From the NCBI GenBank assembly GCA_015056655.1, contig SVFV01000025.1, positions 1 to 48,961 on the forward strand: a stretch of DNA of 48,961 bases, in the 5' to 3' direction. The notes beneath the pieces are model-generated. The model searched no databases, was not told where the DNA came from, and saw nothing but the letters and a program-made list of their open reading frames with translations. This document shows positions 25,062 through 33,929 of the stretch, piece by piece (positions within the stretch are counted from its first letter, which is position 1; every line of letters begins with the position of its first letter). Source of the DNA: Butyrivibrio sp. GTDB lineage: Bacteria > Bacillota > Clostridia > Lachnospirales > Lachnospiraceae. Made by a program: the position numbers and the translations under genes.

Positions 25062-26009
25062 ATGTTATATGAACTATTGATTTCTATGATGACACCAGCT
25101 CAGGCTACAGCGCTTGCTATGACTATCACAGCGCTGATCAGCTTTGTTTCTTTGAACATGAGGTTTTCATTCCTTCCTCATGATAAGGGCAGGGATTTTG
25201 CAATTAACGGAGCTCTGTCTAAGGGGAAAATAAGAGGTGTCGGACTTGTGTTTGTCATCGACTTTATCCTTGGCTGCATATTGTTTGTGCCACTTTCTGT
25301 GGAGCTGATTATTTATCTTATACTGATTTTCCTTATCATGATGAGCGGATATCTGGATGATGCTGCTGAGAAGCCATGGAATGAATATAAAAAGGGACTT
25401 ATAGATCTGGTTCTTTCTATAGTAACTATGGTTACATTCCTGTCACAGAACAGCAGAGTAGTGACACTTTTGGGATTTGAATTTACGATTCCCTATCCTT
25501 TGTACTTTGTACTTGGAGTGGCGCTTATCTGGATGGCAATCAATGTTACGAACTGCTCTGATGGTGTTGATGGACTTTGCGCTTCGCTTAGTATGGTGAC
25601 GATCATGTCCTTTGCACTTTTGTTCTCAGAAAACCTCGGAAGTATGGGAGTCGCATGCAGACTGTTATGCGCAGCACTCTTAGCATATCTTTACTTTAAC
25701 TGTTCTCCAAGCTCAATGCTTATGGGAGATGCAGGAAGCAGAGCACTTGGATTTTTCATTGCGGTACTTGCCATGAAATCAGAACATCCTTTTGCTTATC
25801 TTATCCTGTCAATCGTACTTATTGTGGATGGTGGACTTGGATTGATCAAGGTTTCACTTATCAGATTTTGCAAGGTACACATAATGAACAATATTAGAAC
25901 GCCTATACATGATCATGTCAGAAAAAACATGGGATGGTCAGATACACAGGTTGTTATCAGATTTGTGATAATGCAGATCATAGCATCAATACTTTGTGCG
26001 GTAGCATAA
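25062..26009 (+). CDS. mraY: MraY-family phospho-sugar transferase
   Basis: A 315-residue integral membrane enzyme with about ten helices. MraY transfers phospho-MurNAc-pentapeptide to undecaprenyl phosphate, giving lipid I of peptidoglycan synthesis. The family motifs are visible: YLDDAAEKPWNEYKKG (about residues 99-114), NVTNCSDGVDGL (about 164-175), MGDAGSRALGF (about 223-233), and TPIHDHVRKNMGWSDTQVV near the end, where MraY normally has PxHHHxxxxGW. The middle His is replaced by Asp (HDH). The gene stands alone rather than in a mur cluster, so it could be a second MraY or a related GT4 enzyme of another glycan pathway. Confidence 0.78.
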   Translation: MLYELLISMMTPAQATALAMTITALISFVSLNMRFSFLPHDKGRDFAINGALSKGKIRGVGLVFVIDFILGCILFVPLSVELIIYLILIFLIMMSGYLDDAAEKPWNEYKKGLIDLVLSIVTMVTFLSQNSRVVTLLGFEFTIPYPLYFVLGVALIWMAINVTNCSDGVDGLCASLSMVTIMSFALLFSENLGSMGVACRLLCAALLAYLYFNCSPSSMLMGDAGSRALGFFIAVLAMKSEHPFAYLILSIVLIVDGGLGLIKVSLIRFCKVHIMNNIRTPIHDHVRKNMGWSDTQVVIRFVIMQIIASILCAVA

Positions 26010-26012
26010 AAT

Positions 26013-26043
26013 AAAAGCTCGTCGTTTATAGCGGCGAGCTTTT
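26013..26043. terminator. Bidirectional terminator after mraY
   Basis: AAAAGCTCG and CGAGCTTTT form a perfect 9-base stem around a 13-base loop, with A and T runs on both sides. It separates two convergent genes. Confidence 0.85.
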
Positions 26044-26046
26044 GAT

Positions 26047-27720
26047 TTATTTGGTATATACTTTGTTTTTGAGACGTTTTTCAAATTCATCCTTATCTAT
26101 AGGAAGGTCATAGTAGAAGCCCTGGACTAAGTCGCAGCCTACCTTCTGAAGGAAATCTATCTGGTCTTTTCTCTCTACTCCTTCGGTGATAACTTCAATA
26201 TCTAGCTCATCTGCCATTCGGATGATGTTTCTAAGAAGAATTTCATCTCTTTCTGTGAGAGCGTCGTTATCTATGAAGGACTTGTCAATTTTAATTGTGT
26301 TTACAGGAAGGTCTCTTAGTATTCCAAGAGATGAATAGCCTGTACCAAAGTCATCTATTGAGCTTGCAATATTCATGCCCTTAAGCTCATTTAAGAAGCT
26401 GGTTATGAGGCCTTTTTCCCTGGAGGTTGCGGTCTCTGTAACTTCAATCTGAATGTATTTAAGATCGAGGTTATATTTGTGGATGATGCTCTGGATCTGC
26501 TTGGCAAGGGTTTCATCTGTAAGGTCACTTCTTGAGAAGTTCACAGAAACCGGAACGGGTTCAAGTCCTTTATCCAGCCATTCCCTTATGGTTCTGCAGA
26601 CATCCTCCATTACATATATATCAAGTCCTATTGAGTAGCTGTTTCTTTCGAGGACAGGAACAAACTCAGCAGGATAGACGAACTCGTCTTTAAACAGCCA
26701 TCTTGAAAGCGCCTCGGCACCAACGAGAGTGTTGGTCTTGGTGTTAACCTTTGGCTGATAAAAAACTTTGAACTCATTATTAGTAAGGCTTTTTTTGAAG
26801 CAATCTTCAATCTGTTTTTCTCGATAGACCCTGGTGCTCATCTCTTTGGTAACAAAGAGGAAGGGATCACTTGAGGTTGATCTTGCAACGCTGCAGGCTA
26901 TGGATGCTCTTCCGATAACCTGGCCGGGACTTTTGACTGAGTCATCTATGTCGAAGACACCTGCTACTGCACTTATGGTTACAGGAATCTTGGAGCCGTC
27001 CTTTATTCCAAAGACATCTGTTTTCTGAATGAGATTAAGGAAATCCTCTGTACGTTCCTTGTAAATTAAGGCAACGAAATTGTCTCCTCCAAGGTGACCG
27101 ATTATCTCTTCTTCTGAAGCAAATTCCATGAGGACTCTGGTGTATCTTACGATGATATTATCCGTTTCCTCCGGGCCAAAGCGCCTGTTTATAAGGCCAA
27201 ATCCCTTGAGGTTAAAGTAGTAGGAATTATATCTTTTGAGGTCCCCGGTTATCATTTTTCTGGTGGCAAAAGAAATAAAGCCGCCAGAATTAGGAAGCCC
27301 TGTTAGATACTGAGTCATTGCACTTTTCTGCACAAGCTCACAAAGTCTGTATTCATTTATGAAGGTCAGGTAAATTTTTAGAATTGATTGAAGCTTTTGC
27401 CGATCTTCTAAGGCCCAGTTGGTTTCTATTGGGGCATAGACTTTTGCGGTAATGATGCCGTTTTCGATTGTCCTTATGGATTCTTCAAGCCAGACGATTT
27501 CTGTCATATTGTCAGAAGGAATCTCGCCAGAATAGACAGCGACGTGACGGACTTCACCAGAAGGAGTCTGCCTTGTTTCGGGGATGTTCATATCCAGAGT
27601 AATGCGCGATATGCCGAAGCTTTCTCCGATTTCCTTAAAGGCAGTCTGAGAGACATCTAAGGGTGCATTAGTGTTTGACAATAGTTGTACGAACCTGTTT
27701 AATGCTTCAAAGTCATTCAT
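26047..27720 (-). CDS. Soluble GGDEF-EAL protein, probable c-di-GMP phosphodiesterase
   Basis: A 557-residue protein starting at ATG 27718-27720, which has GAGGA six bases upstream; a longer start at 27753 has no such site. No membrane helices are seen. An N-terminal region of about 150 residues (sensor-like, GAF-type perhaps) is followed by a GGDEF domain with the site LGGDNF, where the catalytic Glu is replaced by Asn. The EAL domain (about 310-557) keeps GAEALSRW, SVNFSRSD, IEVTETA, DDFGTGYSS, IKIDKSF, ITEGVER and LVQGFYY, so phosphodiesterase activity is expected. The GGDEF part may serve as a regulatory GTP-binding domain. Confidence 0.88.
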   Translation of the reverse strand: MNDFEALNRFVQLLSNTNAPLDVSQTAFKEIGESFGISRITLDMNIPETRQTPSGEVRHVAVYSGEIPSDNMTEIVWLEESIRTIENGIITAKVYAPIETNWALEDRQKLQSILKIYLTFINEYRLCELVQKSAMTQYLTGLPNSGGFISFATRKMITGDLKRYNSYYFNLKGFGLINRRFGPEETDNIIVRYTRVLMEFASEEEIIGHLGGDNFVALIYKERTEDFLNLIQKTDVFGIKDGSKIPVTISAVAGVFDIDDSVKSPGQVIGRASIACSVARSTSSDPFLFVTKEMSTRVYREKQIEDCFKKSLTNNEFKVFYQPKVNTKTNTLVGAEALSRWLFKDEFVYPAEFVPVLERNSYSIGLDIYVMEDVCRTIREWLDKGLEPVPVSVNFSRSDLTDETLAKQIQSIIHKYNLDLKYIQIEVTETATSREKGLITSFLNELKGMNIASSIDDFGTGYSSLGILRDLPVNTIKIDKSFIDNDALTERDEILLRNIIRMADELDIEVITEGVERKDQIDFLQKVGCDLVQGFYYDLPIDKDEFEKRLKNKVYTK

Positions 27721-27855
27721 GCTTTGTCCTCGATTCATGTCAAAATGGGTCATTTAATATATTGTGCTATATATTATTTTTAAAAACAATTGATACTTTT
27801 AACCAAAAAGAGAGGTCCAATATTATTAAATTAAACATGAAAATATTTAATAAAA

Positions 27856-27876
27856 TGTGAAATAGCCTATTTCACA
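27856..27876. promoter_or_regulatory. 21-base palindrome, likely operator
   Basis: TGTGAAATAG, a central C, then CTATTTCACA: the 10-base arms are perfect. It lies 61 bases upstream of the GH115 ATG, in the gap between divergent genes. The form suits a dimeric LacI- or CRP/GntR-type regulator, and could control GH115, the GGDEF-EAL gene, or both. Confidence 0.65.
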
Positions 27877-27937
27877 AATTATAAAAAATTGATAAAATAA
27901 ATTTATGCTATGCACATAGTCTCATGGGGGGAGAAGT

Positions 27938-30900
27938 ATGGGGATAACTATCAGGCAGCACTCATCGGTTGTTGTGACAATCAATGAGCGAGAATCTGAA
28001 GCAGTCAAACTCGCGGTTTCTAATCTGATCCGCGACTTCAAAAGAGTATTACAGATTAATACGGAGGCATCTGACCCGGATTGTCAAAGAGTCCTGGTTG
28101 GAACTGTCGGAGTTTGTGATGACCTTGAGGAAGAAGACCTCGTAGGTCTTTTCAGCACGTCCGGAAGGAGGCGCAAGGAGGCCTATGTCATTAGAGACAG
28201 ACGAGGCATGCTGGTTATAGCTGGTTCTGACAGACGAGGCACTATCTATGGAATCTATGAATTCTGTAGAAGTATACTTGGGGTTTCTCCCTGGTATTTC
28301 ATGGCTGATGTTCCCATAAAACCAAAGATGGAGATCTCTCTTCCGGATGAGTACCATGTGTCAGATCATCCTAGCATTGAGTATAGAGGAATATTCATCA
28401 ATGATGAGGAAGAGCTTGAGCACTGGGTGCAGAGATATATGGGTGAGACTACTATCGGAGTCAGAACCTATGAGAAGATATTTGAGCTTTTGCTGCGGCT
28501 TAAGATGAACTATATATGGCCTGCCATGCATGTGAATTCCTTTAATGCCAACAAGCAGAATGGTGCGCTTGCAGACATGATGGGAATCGTGGTGGGAAGC
28601 TCACATTGCGATATGTTAATGAGGAGCAACAATAAAGAGTGGAAGCCCTGGCTTGAGAAAAAGGGATACAGTGACGTTAAATATGATTTCACCGCATCCG
28701 AGAAGAGCAGAGATGCAATTATAGAATACTGGCAGGAGAGTGTTGTCCAGAATAAGGATTATGAAGTTACCTATACTCTTGGTATGAGAGGAATCCATGA
28801 TTCCGGGTTTGAGACGGTTGCTCTTTCCGGACTTTCCGGGGATGAACTTAGAAATGCGAAAATAGAGCTTTTAGAGGATGTCATGTCCATTCAGCAGGAA
28901 ATACTGGATAACACCCTCGACTATCAACCCATGAAGATTTTTGTTCCCTACAAGGAAGTGCTGGAGCTGTACGATAACGGTCTTCATGTACCGGAGGACT
29001 ATACACTTATTTGGGTAAATGACAATTATGGCTATATAAGACGCTATCCCAATGAAGAGGAAAAGAGAAGACCTGGCGGAAATGGATTGTACTATCACAA
29101 TTCATATTGGGGACCTCCGGGACAGTCATATCTGTTTATTTGTTCAGTGCCACTTGCTCAGACCAGAAATGAGCTTAAGAAGGCTTACGAGGAAGGAATA
29201 CGAAAGCTCTGGGTGACTAATTTTGGCGCAATTAAGCCTTTGGAACAGCAGATAACCTATTATGCACAGCTTGCATGGGATATAGGAAAAGAAGAGACAA
29301 TCTGCGGCGATGAAGTTCAGTTCTTATCACAGTGGATCGATGAAACCTTTAGTGGGCATCATGGAAAGAAGCTTGCTCCCATGCTGGTTGAATTTGATCA
29401 GCTGACAAATGTGCGCAAGATTGAGCAGATGGATGTGGATGCTTTTTCTCAGACTGCATACACAGATGAAGCGGTTAGCAGAATCCACCGCTACGAATAT
29501 ATGTTTAAGACAGGAAACAGAATTTATCATTCGCTTCCTGATAATGAGAAGGATGCGTTTTTCCAGCTTGTTCTGATGAAGATACATGCAGCTTACTATA
29601 CCTATGCTATGTACTATTATGCAGATAGAAGTAACCTTTGCATGAAGCAGGGAAAGGTGCACAGTGCTGCGGAATATACCACCAGGTCGCTGTCCTTTGA
29701 CCACGCAAGAAGAGGTATGCTGTATTTCTATAATCACGTTATGTCGGATGGAAAATGGGACGGCATAATGACACCGGAGGATTTCCCTCCGCCGAGAACA
29801 GCTATGTATCCCGCTTGCAGACCGCCAATCGAGAAGGCAGCAGATCATCTGATTGTCACCTGCCAGAACGATGATGATGGAATAACCTTTGTTAAGCCGG
29901 TTGAAAAGTGGTTTGAGATAGCAAACGCTGGTGAAAATGAGATCGTGGTAACACTTGATCTGCCTTCATGGCTAAAGATAGCTGAGGAGAGCATCGTTGG
30001 TTTTGAGGGACATGGCGATATCAGGATTAACGGTGAGGAGAGAATCCTGCTTGAGGTTGACTGGGAAGCAGTGCCTGAGATGATAAACCAGATGTCAGAC
30101 AAGGGACTTGCAAAGCCGGAAGATAAGATCGTATCCATAAAGGATGAAATCCATGTCATGGCGCTTATGACAGGAGAGAGTCATAGCATTCCTGTTGAAA
30201 TCAGACTCTTTAGAGGAATCACTCTTCTTGGACAAAGCAATATCGTATTTCCTCCTCACATGGAGGATGATGGCATGCTCAGAATCGAGGCAGATATGGT
30301 TAGGGATCTGTCAGGAGCATGGATAAGGATCCCAAATCTTGGAAGAAACAGAGGGTCTATTGTTGAAGCAAGAACAGAGAGGGCTACTCTTACTTATGAA
30401 GTAACGGTTACCAGTGAAGGCGCATTTTTACTTGAACTTCACAGATTCCCCACCTTGAATGCAGTCGGAAGAATCAGAATAGGAGTATCTGTTGACGAGA
30501 ATCCTGCTGAGATAGTTGAGTCAGAGTCCACAGACGAGTTCAAGGGCGACTGGAAGAAAAATGTTAGAAATAACGTGGATAAGCTTTATCTTAGACTTCC
30601 TAACATAAAGGCTGGTTCACACAGAATCATATTCCATGCAGTTGATAAGTATTTCTCCTTCTCAAGGTTTGTTATTTACACCAGAGAAAGAAGAGAGAAT
30701 ACACTTGGAATAAGAGGCGGAGATTTAAGACTTCCGCTTAGCTTTGATGCTGCTGGATTTTCCTGGGACTTCTATGGAAAAGAGGCGTATGAGCTGCCGC
30801 CAAGACCTGTGTACTATGCCCTTAGAAAACAGAAAAACATGGAGGATATTGGTGAACATATGGAGTTTTTATCTCGCTATGGAACACCGATTCCGCCATC

Positions 30901-31447
30901 AGAAATAATTGCTCAGGGTGAGCATCCGGTTCAGGAAAAGGATGGAAGACTTCTGATCGAAGCCGCTTCTGCTATGTGCGAATCACGGGCTGCTTTCACA
31001 GAAGGTGGACAATGGGATTATTGTAATTCACCCTCCCATGGTGAGACAGGACTTGCCATGTACCTTAGGGATGAAAAGGCATTAGAGGCTTTCAAGAGTA
31101 CAACCTGGGGAGGAACAAGTGCCATAAAGAAAGCACCTTCTCTTCACTACATGTTTGAGACCAGGGGTGGAACCTACAGAATATGGGCTAGAGTCCTTTT
31201 GTGGGATGCAGAAAAGGGGCATTTCACAATCGGAATGGATGACAAGGTATATTCAGAACAGGATCTGTATGGAGGCCAGGGAATATGGAGATTCTCAGCT
31301 GAGAATATATGGAGATGGGTTCCGCTTACAGATGTTAAGCTAAGAAGCGGAAGACATACTCTGAGATTTTATGCAATGTCAGCCGGAGTCAGGGTAGAGC
31401 AGTTCTATATTACTTCTACGGACGAACTCCCGCCAGCTATGGCATAA
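27938..31447 (+). CDS. GH115 xylan alpha-1,2-glucuronidase
   Basis: A 1169-residue enzyme expected to remove (4-O-methyl)glucuronic acid side groups from glucuronoxylan or its fragments. Family marks include IAGSDRRGTIYGIYEFCR (about residues 92-109), SIEYRGIFINDEEEL (about 146-160), LLRLKMNYIWPAMH (about 185-198) and a central barrel with TLGMRGIHDSGFE (about 280). The extra C-terminal beta-rich parts (about 800-1169) make it longer than characterised GH115 enzymes, which are mostly 800-980 residues. No signal peptide is seen, so it probably works in the cytoplasm on imported aldouronic acids. A GGGGGGAG ribosome site precedes the ATG. It is a single-gene unit; a palindromic operator lies upstream. 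Confidence 0.9.
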   Translation: MGITIRQHSSVVVTINERESEAVKLAVSNLIRDFKRVLQINTEASDPDCQRVLVGTVGVCDDLEEEDLVGLFSTSGRRRKEAYVIRDRRGMLVIAGSDRRGTIYGIYEFCRSILGVSPWYFMADVPIKPKMEISLPDEYHVSDHPSIEYRGIFINDEEELEHWVQRYMGETTIGVRTYEKIFELLLRLKMNYIWPAMHVNSFNANKQNGALADMMGIVVGSSHCDMLMRSNNKEWKPWLEKKGYSDVKYDFTASEKSRDAIIEYWQESVVQNKDYEVTYTLGMRGIHDSGFETVALSGLSGDELRNAKIELLEDVMSIQQEILDNTLDYQPMKIFVPYKEVLELYDNGLHVPEDYTLIWVNDNYGYIRRYPNEEEKRRPGGNGLYYHNSYWGPPGQSYLFICSVPLAQTRNELKKAYEEGIRKLWVTNFGAIKPLEQQITYYAQLAWDIGKEETICGDEVQFLSQWIDETFSGHHGKKLAPMLVEFDQLTNVRKIEQMDVDAFSQTAYTDEAVSRIHRYEYMFKTGNRIYHSLPDNEKDAFFQLVLMKIHAAYYTYAMYYYADRSNLCMKQGKVHSAAEYTTRSLSFDHARRGMLYFYNHVMSDGKWDGIMTPEDFPPPRTAMYPACRPPIEKAADHLIVTCQNDDDGITFVKPVEKWFEIANAGENEIVVTLDLPSWLKIAEESIVGFEGHGDIRINGEERILLEVDWEAVPEMINQMSDKGLAKPEDKIVSIKDEIHVMALMTGESHSIPVEIRLFRGITLLGQSNIVFPPHMEDDGMLRIEADMVRDLSGAWIRIPNLGRNRGSIVEARTERATLTYEVTVTSEGAFLLELHRFPTLNAVGRIRIGVSVDENPAEIVESESTDEFKGDWKKNVRNNVDKLYLRLPNIKAGSHRIIFHAVDKYFSFSRFVIYTRERRENTLGIRGGDLRLPLSFDAAGFSWDFYGKEAYELPPRPVYYALRKQKNMEDIGEHMEFLSRYGTPIPPSEIIAQGEHPVQEKDGRLLIEAASAMCESRAAFTEGGQWDYCNSPSHGETGLAMYLRDEKALEAFKSTTWGGTSAIKKAPSLHYMFETRGGTYRIWARVLLWDAEKGHFTIGMDDKVYSEQDLYGGQGIWRFSAENIWRWVPLTDVKLRSGRHTLRFYAMSAGVRVEQFYITSTDELPPAMA

Positions 31448-31575
31448 AGTGAGCACATTTGTTGTTACTATTTGAATAATTATTTGTTGGCTTTTAATGC
31501 ATTATTGATGTGACTAATGTATAATTTAGTAGTAAATTTTTAGCTTTATGCATTTATATTTATGAGGAGGACAAT

Positions 31576-31902
31576 ATGGACGAGAATAACAACATGGAGT
31601 TTAATCAGCAGCCGATGGGTCAGTCTGCACCTATGAACAACACTACTTACGTGCAGCTTCCGCCGACAGAAGAGGTTTCTTCAATAGGGGATTGGCTTTT
31701 GACCTTTTTAATTATGTGTATTCCCTGTGTGGGTCTTGTAATGCTCTTTGTTTGGGCATTTGGCGGCGGCACAAAGAAATCAAAGTCAAACTGGGCAAAG
31801 GCGCAGCTTATATGGGCTCTTATCTGCTTAGTTATTGGAATTATCTGCTATGCTGTGATAGGTGCTGCTGTGATTGAAGCATTAAATTCAATGAGTTATT
31901 AA
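31576..31902 (+). CDS. Small two-helix membrane protein
   Basis: A 108-residue protein with a polar Asn/Gln/Pro-rich N-terminal third, then two membrane segments: WLLTFLIMCIPCVGLVMLFV (about residues 39-58) and a second about 73-98 (WALICLVIGIICYAVIGAAV). A short basic loop, GGTKKSKSNWAK, lies between them. Such proteins are frequent in Lachnospiraceae and have no assigned function; a related layout is seen in the zinc-ribbon protein at 20 kb. GAGGAGG precedes the ATG. A TATAAT at 31520-31525 is a likely -10 box, and a terminator follows the stop codon. Confidence 0.75.
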   Translation: MDENNNMEFNQQPMGQSAPMNNTTYVQLPPTEEVSSIGDWLLTFLIMCIPCVGLVMLFVWAFGGGTKKSKSNWAKAQLIWALICLVIGIICYAVIGAAVIEALNSMSY

Positions 31903-31910
31903 GAAGATGG

Positions 31911-31940
31911 CTGGCAGACCCCTTGGTTCTGCCAGTTTTT
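31911..31940 (+). terminator. Terminator after the small membrane protein gene
   Basis: CTGGCAGA and TCTGCCAG form a perfect 8-base stem with a 9-base loop, followed by TTTTT. Confidence 0.88.
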
Positions 31941-31965
31941 CTTTGTGTCTATCTAATGAATTATT

Positions 31966-32436
31966 ATGCAGAAAATATTCAAACGACTACTTGACGATAT
32001 TTTTCAAAACAGGGTTATGATTCTTATCATAGTTCTTGTTTTGTTAGGGCTTAACATCATATTTCATACAACCTGTCCGGTTGTGATTCTAACAGGCTTC
32101 CCATGTCCGGGCTGTGGCCTTACAAGGGCTTTTGTTTCGCTTGTGATATTTCATCCAGTGTTGGCATTTAAATACAATGCGACGTTTGTGTTATGGCTGC
32201 TTTTTATTTTGGTGCTTCTGGGTAACCGCTATGTTTTTGATGGAAGAATAAAGGGCATCAAGGCGATGCTGGGAGCTCTGCTTGTTATAACTATTATGTT
32301 TTATGTGTGGAGACTTCTGCATGTTTTCCCTGGAGACGTGCCAATGGTGTATGTGGAGGATAATGTGTTTGCCAGAATTATTCCGGGGTATAAAGAGATA
32401 GTTGAGAAATTGATATATTTGTGTGGGAATAAATAA
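31966..32436 (+). CDS. DUF2752 membrane protein
   Basis: A 156-residue protein with about three membrane helices. The DUF2752 signature CPGCGLTRAFVSL lies at about residues 44-56, preceded by TGFP. A conserved Tyr/Asn pair (FKYNATFV) follows. The function of this family is unknown; it is widespread in Gram-positives and Bacteroidetes, and the cysteine pair might bind metal or act in redox chemistry. The ribosome site is not obvious before ATG 31966, only 26 bases after the previous terminator. It ends at a terminator shared with the convergent PilZ gene. Confidence 0.8.
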   Translation: MQKIFKRLLDDIFQNRVMILIIVLVLLGLNIIFHTTCPVVILTGFPCPGCGLTRAFVSLVIFHPVLAFKYNATFVLWLLFILVLLGNRYVFDGRIKGIKAMLGALLVITIMFYVWRLLHVFPGDVPMVYVEDNVFARIIPGYKEIVEKLIYLCGNK

Positions 32437-32470
32437 ACGAGAAGAACATCAGGAGTTCTTCTCGTTTTTT
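32435..32470. terminator. Bidirectional terminator between DUF2752 and PilZ genes
   Basis: AAACGAGAAGAAC and GTTCTTCTCGTTT form a perfect 13-base stem with a short loop and A/T runs on both sides. It overlaps the last bases of the DUF2752 stop codon. Confidence 0.9.
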
Positions 32471-32474
32471 ATTC

Positions 32475-33752
32475 TCAACTATTCTTACTAATTCTCTCAA
32501 GTTCAATTATGTCTGCAATCTGATCAGGTGTGAGAAATCCGTCATCACGTCTAATGGATAAAAGATCCTCATCAATTGCAAAACCTCTGCTTTGGCTCTC
32601 CTGTGGCAGATGAACTCTTGATTTAGCTGCGTTTGCGGCATTTGCAAGTGTCTTTGCCGGATCAACTGCAGGAGGAACTGGCATATATGCAGGCTCCTTC
32701 TCTTCTTTCTGAGTGAGTACCTTCTTAGGTGAGCGATCTTCGATTGAACGAAGTTCCTCGAGATATAAGTTATCCTCTGCTGATATGGAACTTTCCTGCT
32801 GCGAAGAAATATCGTTTTCCTCAGAAAGCTTTTCTCTTATAATCTCAGAGGTTGAACGCTCAGGAATAAGGTCTGCTGCTTCCTCAGGAGATAAATATTC
32901 TATCTCAGGTTCATGAACCTCTACCACAGGTCTACTTAATAAAGGTCTGCTTGTAGCAGGAGGCTTTTCCTTAACAGCCTTTTCTTCCATAGGAAGCTCA
33001 TATCTGCTGGCGTTTGCTCTCACAACCTGTGGGGTATTTTCTACAGGAGGCGCATAGTTAACCGGAATCTTATCGCCGGAAGCAATGTCATCATCAGAAG
33101 ATCTCGAAAGGCCAAGCATATCATCAACAGGGAATCCTGCCTTTTCCCTTCTCTTATTACTGATCAAAGTCACAAGGTCAGCGCCCATGGAATTGATGGA
33201 ACAGCCAATCGCAGGCTGATCATCGATTTTAAAAGATCTGACAACCGTAGCTTCGCAGCTATAAAAGTGGAAATAGGTCGGATCATAGCGGAAAGACGCA
33301 GAAATATGATCCCCCACTTTTGCTACTGCATCCTGGTCGAGGATAAAGGAAACACCCTTCATGGAAATGTCATAAATCAAAGCATTTCTGATATCTCTGC
33401 CTCGGTTGATTTTGATAACCCCAAGCTTATCGATGTCATATCTTTCTGCATGGCGACGATTGACAGGTGCTCCCTCCTCCGGACACCTAATTAGATGAAA
33501 CTTCCCATAGCGAGTTTCGACGGGACCTATGCTCTGGGATTCGAATTCATAGGCTCTGCCATCTCGCTTATTTATTGCGACGATTTTTACAGGGTCACGA
33601 AATATAAGATCCTCGTCAAAATAAGTGAGCGAATCCACAAGAAGTCCGTCTCTGACACCAATCTCAGCCTTGGTTATAAGAAGAATTCCATGACCGTTGA
33701 TGTTGGCATGTATTTTGATTTTTGAGTCCTTCATAACATCGTTTAGTTTCAT
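32475..33752 (-). CDS. PilZ-domain c-di-GMP receptor protein
   Basis: A 425-residue protein if started at ATG 33750-33752. The N-terminal part (about residues 1-100) looks like a YcgR-type beta-barrel. The PilZ domain (about 105-215) has both c-di-GMP-binding motifs: RHAER (RxxxR) and DISMKG (DxSxxG). The remaining about 200 residues are acidic, Pro/Ser-rich and probably disordered, which is unusual for the family. c-di-GMP binding is expected; the output may be motility or secretion. The ATG is preceded by TGGTACAAT, a -10-like box, with no ribosome site, so the message may be leaderless. A longer in-frame start at 33881 would run through that box and a hairpin. Confidence 0.78.
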   Translation of the reverse strand: MKLNDVMKDSKIKIHANINGHGILLITKAEIGVRDGLLVDSLTYFDEDLIFRDPVKIVAINKRDGRAYEFESQSIGPVETRYGKFHLIRCPEEGAPVNRRHAERYDIDKLGVIKINRGRDIRNALIYDISMKGVSFILDQDAVAKVGDHISASFRYDPTYFHFYSCEATVVRSFKIDDQPAIGCSINSMGADLVTLISNKRREKAGFPVDDMLGLSRSSDDDIASGDKIPVNYAPPVENTPQVVRANASRYELPMEEKAVKEKPPATSRPLLSRPVVEVHEPEIEYLSPEEAADLIPERSTSEIIREKLSEENDISSQQESSISAEDNLYLEELRSIEDRSPKKVLTQKEEKEPAYMPVPPAVDPAKTLANAANAAKSRVHLPQESQSRGFAIDEDLLSIRRDDGFLTPDQIADIIELERISKNS

Positions 33753-33811
33753 AAAAATATTGTACCATATATCAGTTAAGAAATTACCAATACTTGTCGA
33801 AATAACAATAG

Positions 33812-33854
33812 AAAGCTGGGCAGAGCTTTGAGGTGTTTCGTGCCCGGCTTTTTT
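33812..33854 (+). terminator. Orphan terminator upstream of the EF-hand-like gene
   Basis: AAAGCTGGGCA and TGCCCGGCTTT form an 11-base stem with one wobble, followed by TTTTTT on the plus strand. No plus-strand gene lies upstream; the neighbour is the divergent PilZ gene. It may be a leader attenuator of the EF-hand-like gene or may stop antisense transcription. Confidence 0.65.
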
Positions 33855-33929
33855 GTGTGCAAAAATATCTGCTATACACATAAAACAGCCTTAGGTGCGA
33901 TACAAGTTGTTCTTATTTTGGAGGTGCTT

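Noticed and set aside
33753..33881. Longer PilZ reading frame starting at 33881.
   Set aside because: It would code through a terminator hairpin and the -10-like box, with low-quality sequence and no ribosome site; the PilZ similarity begins after 33752.
33828..33929. Longer EF-hand-like reading frame starting at 33828.
   Set aside because: The start lies inside the orphan terminator, while ATG 33930 has a strong GGAGG site.
33753..33929. c-di-GMP riboswitch before the EF-hand-like gene.
   Set aside because: A terminator is present in a c-di-GMP-themed region, but none of the conserved GEMM-type sequence blocks were found.
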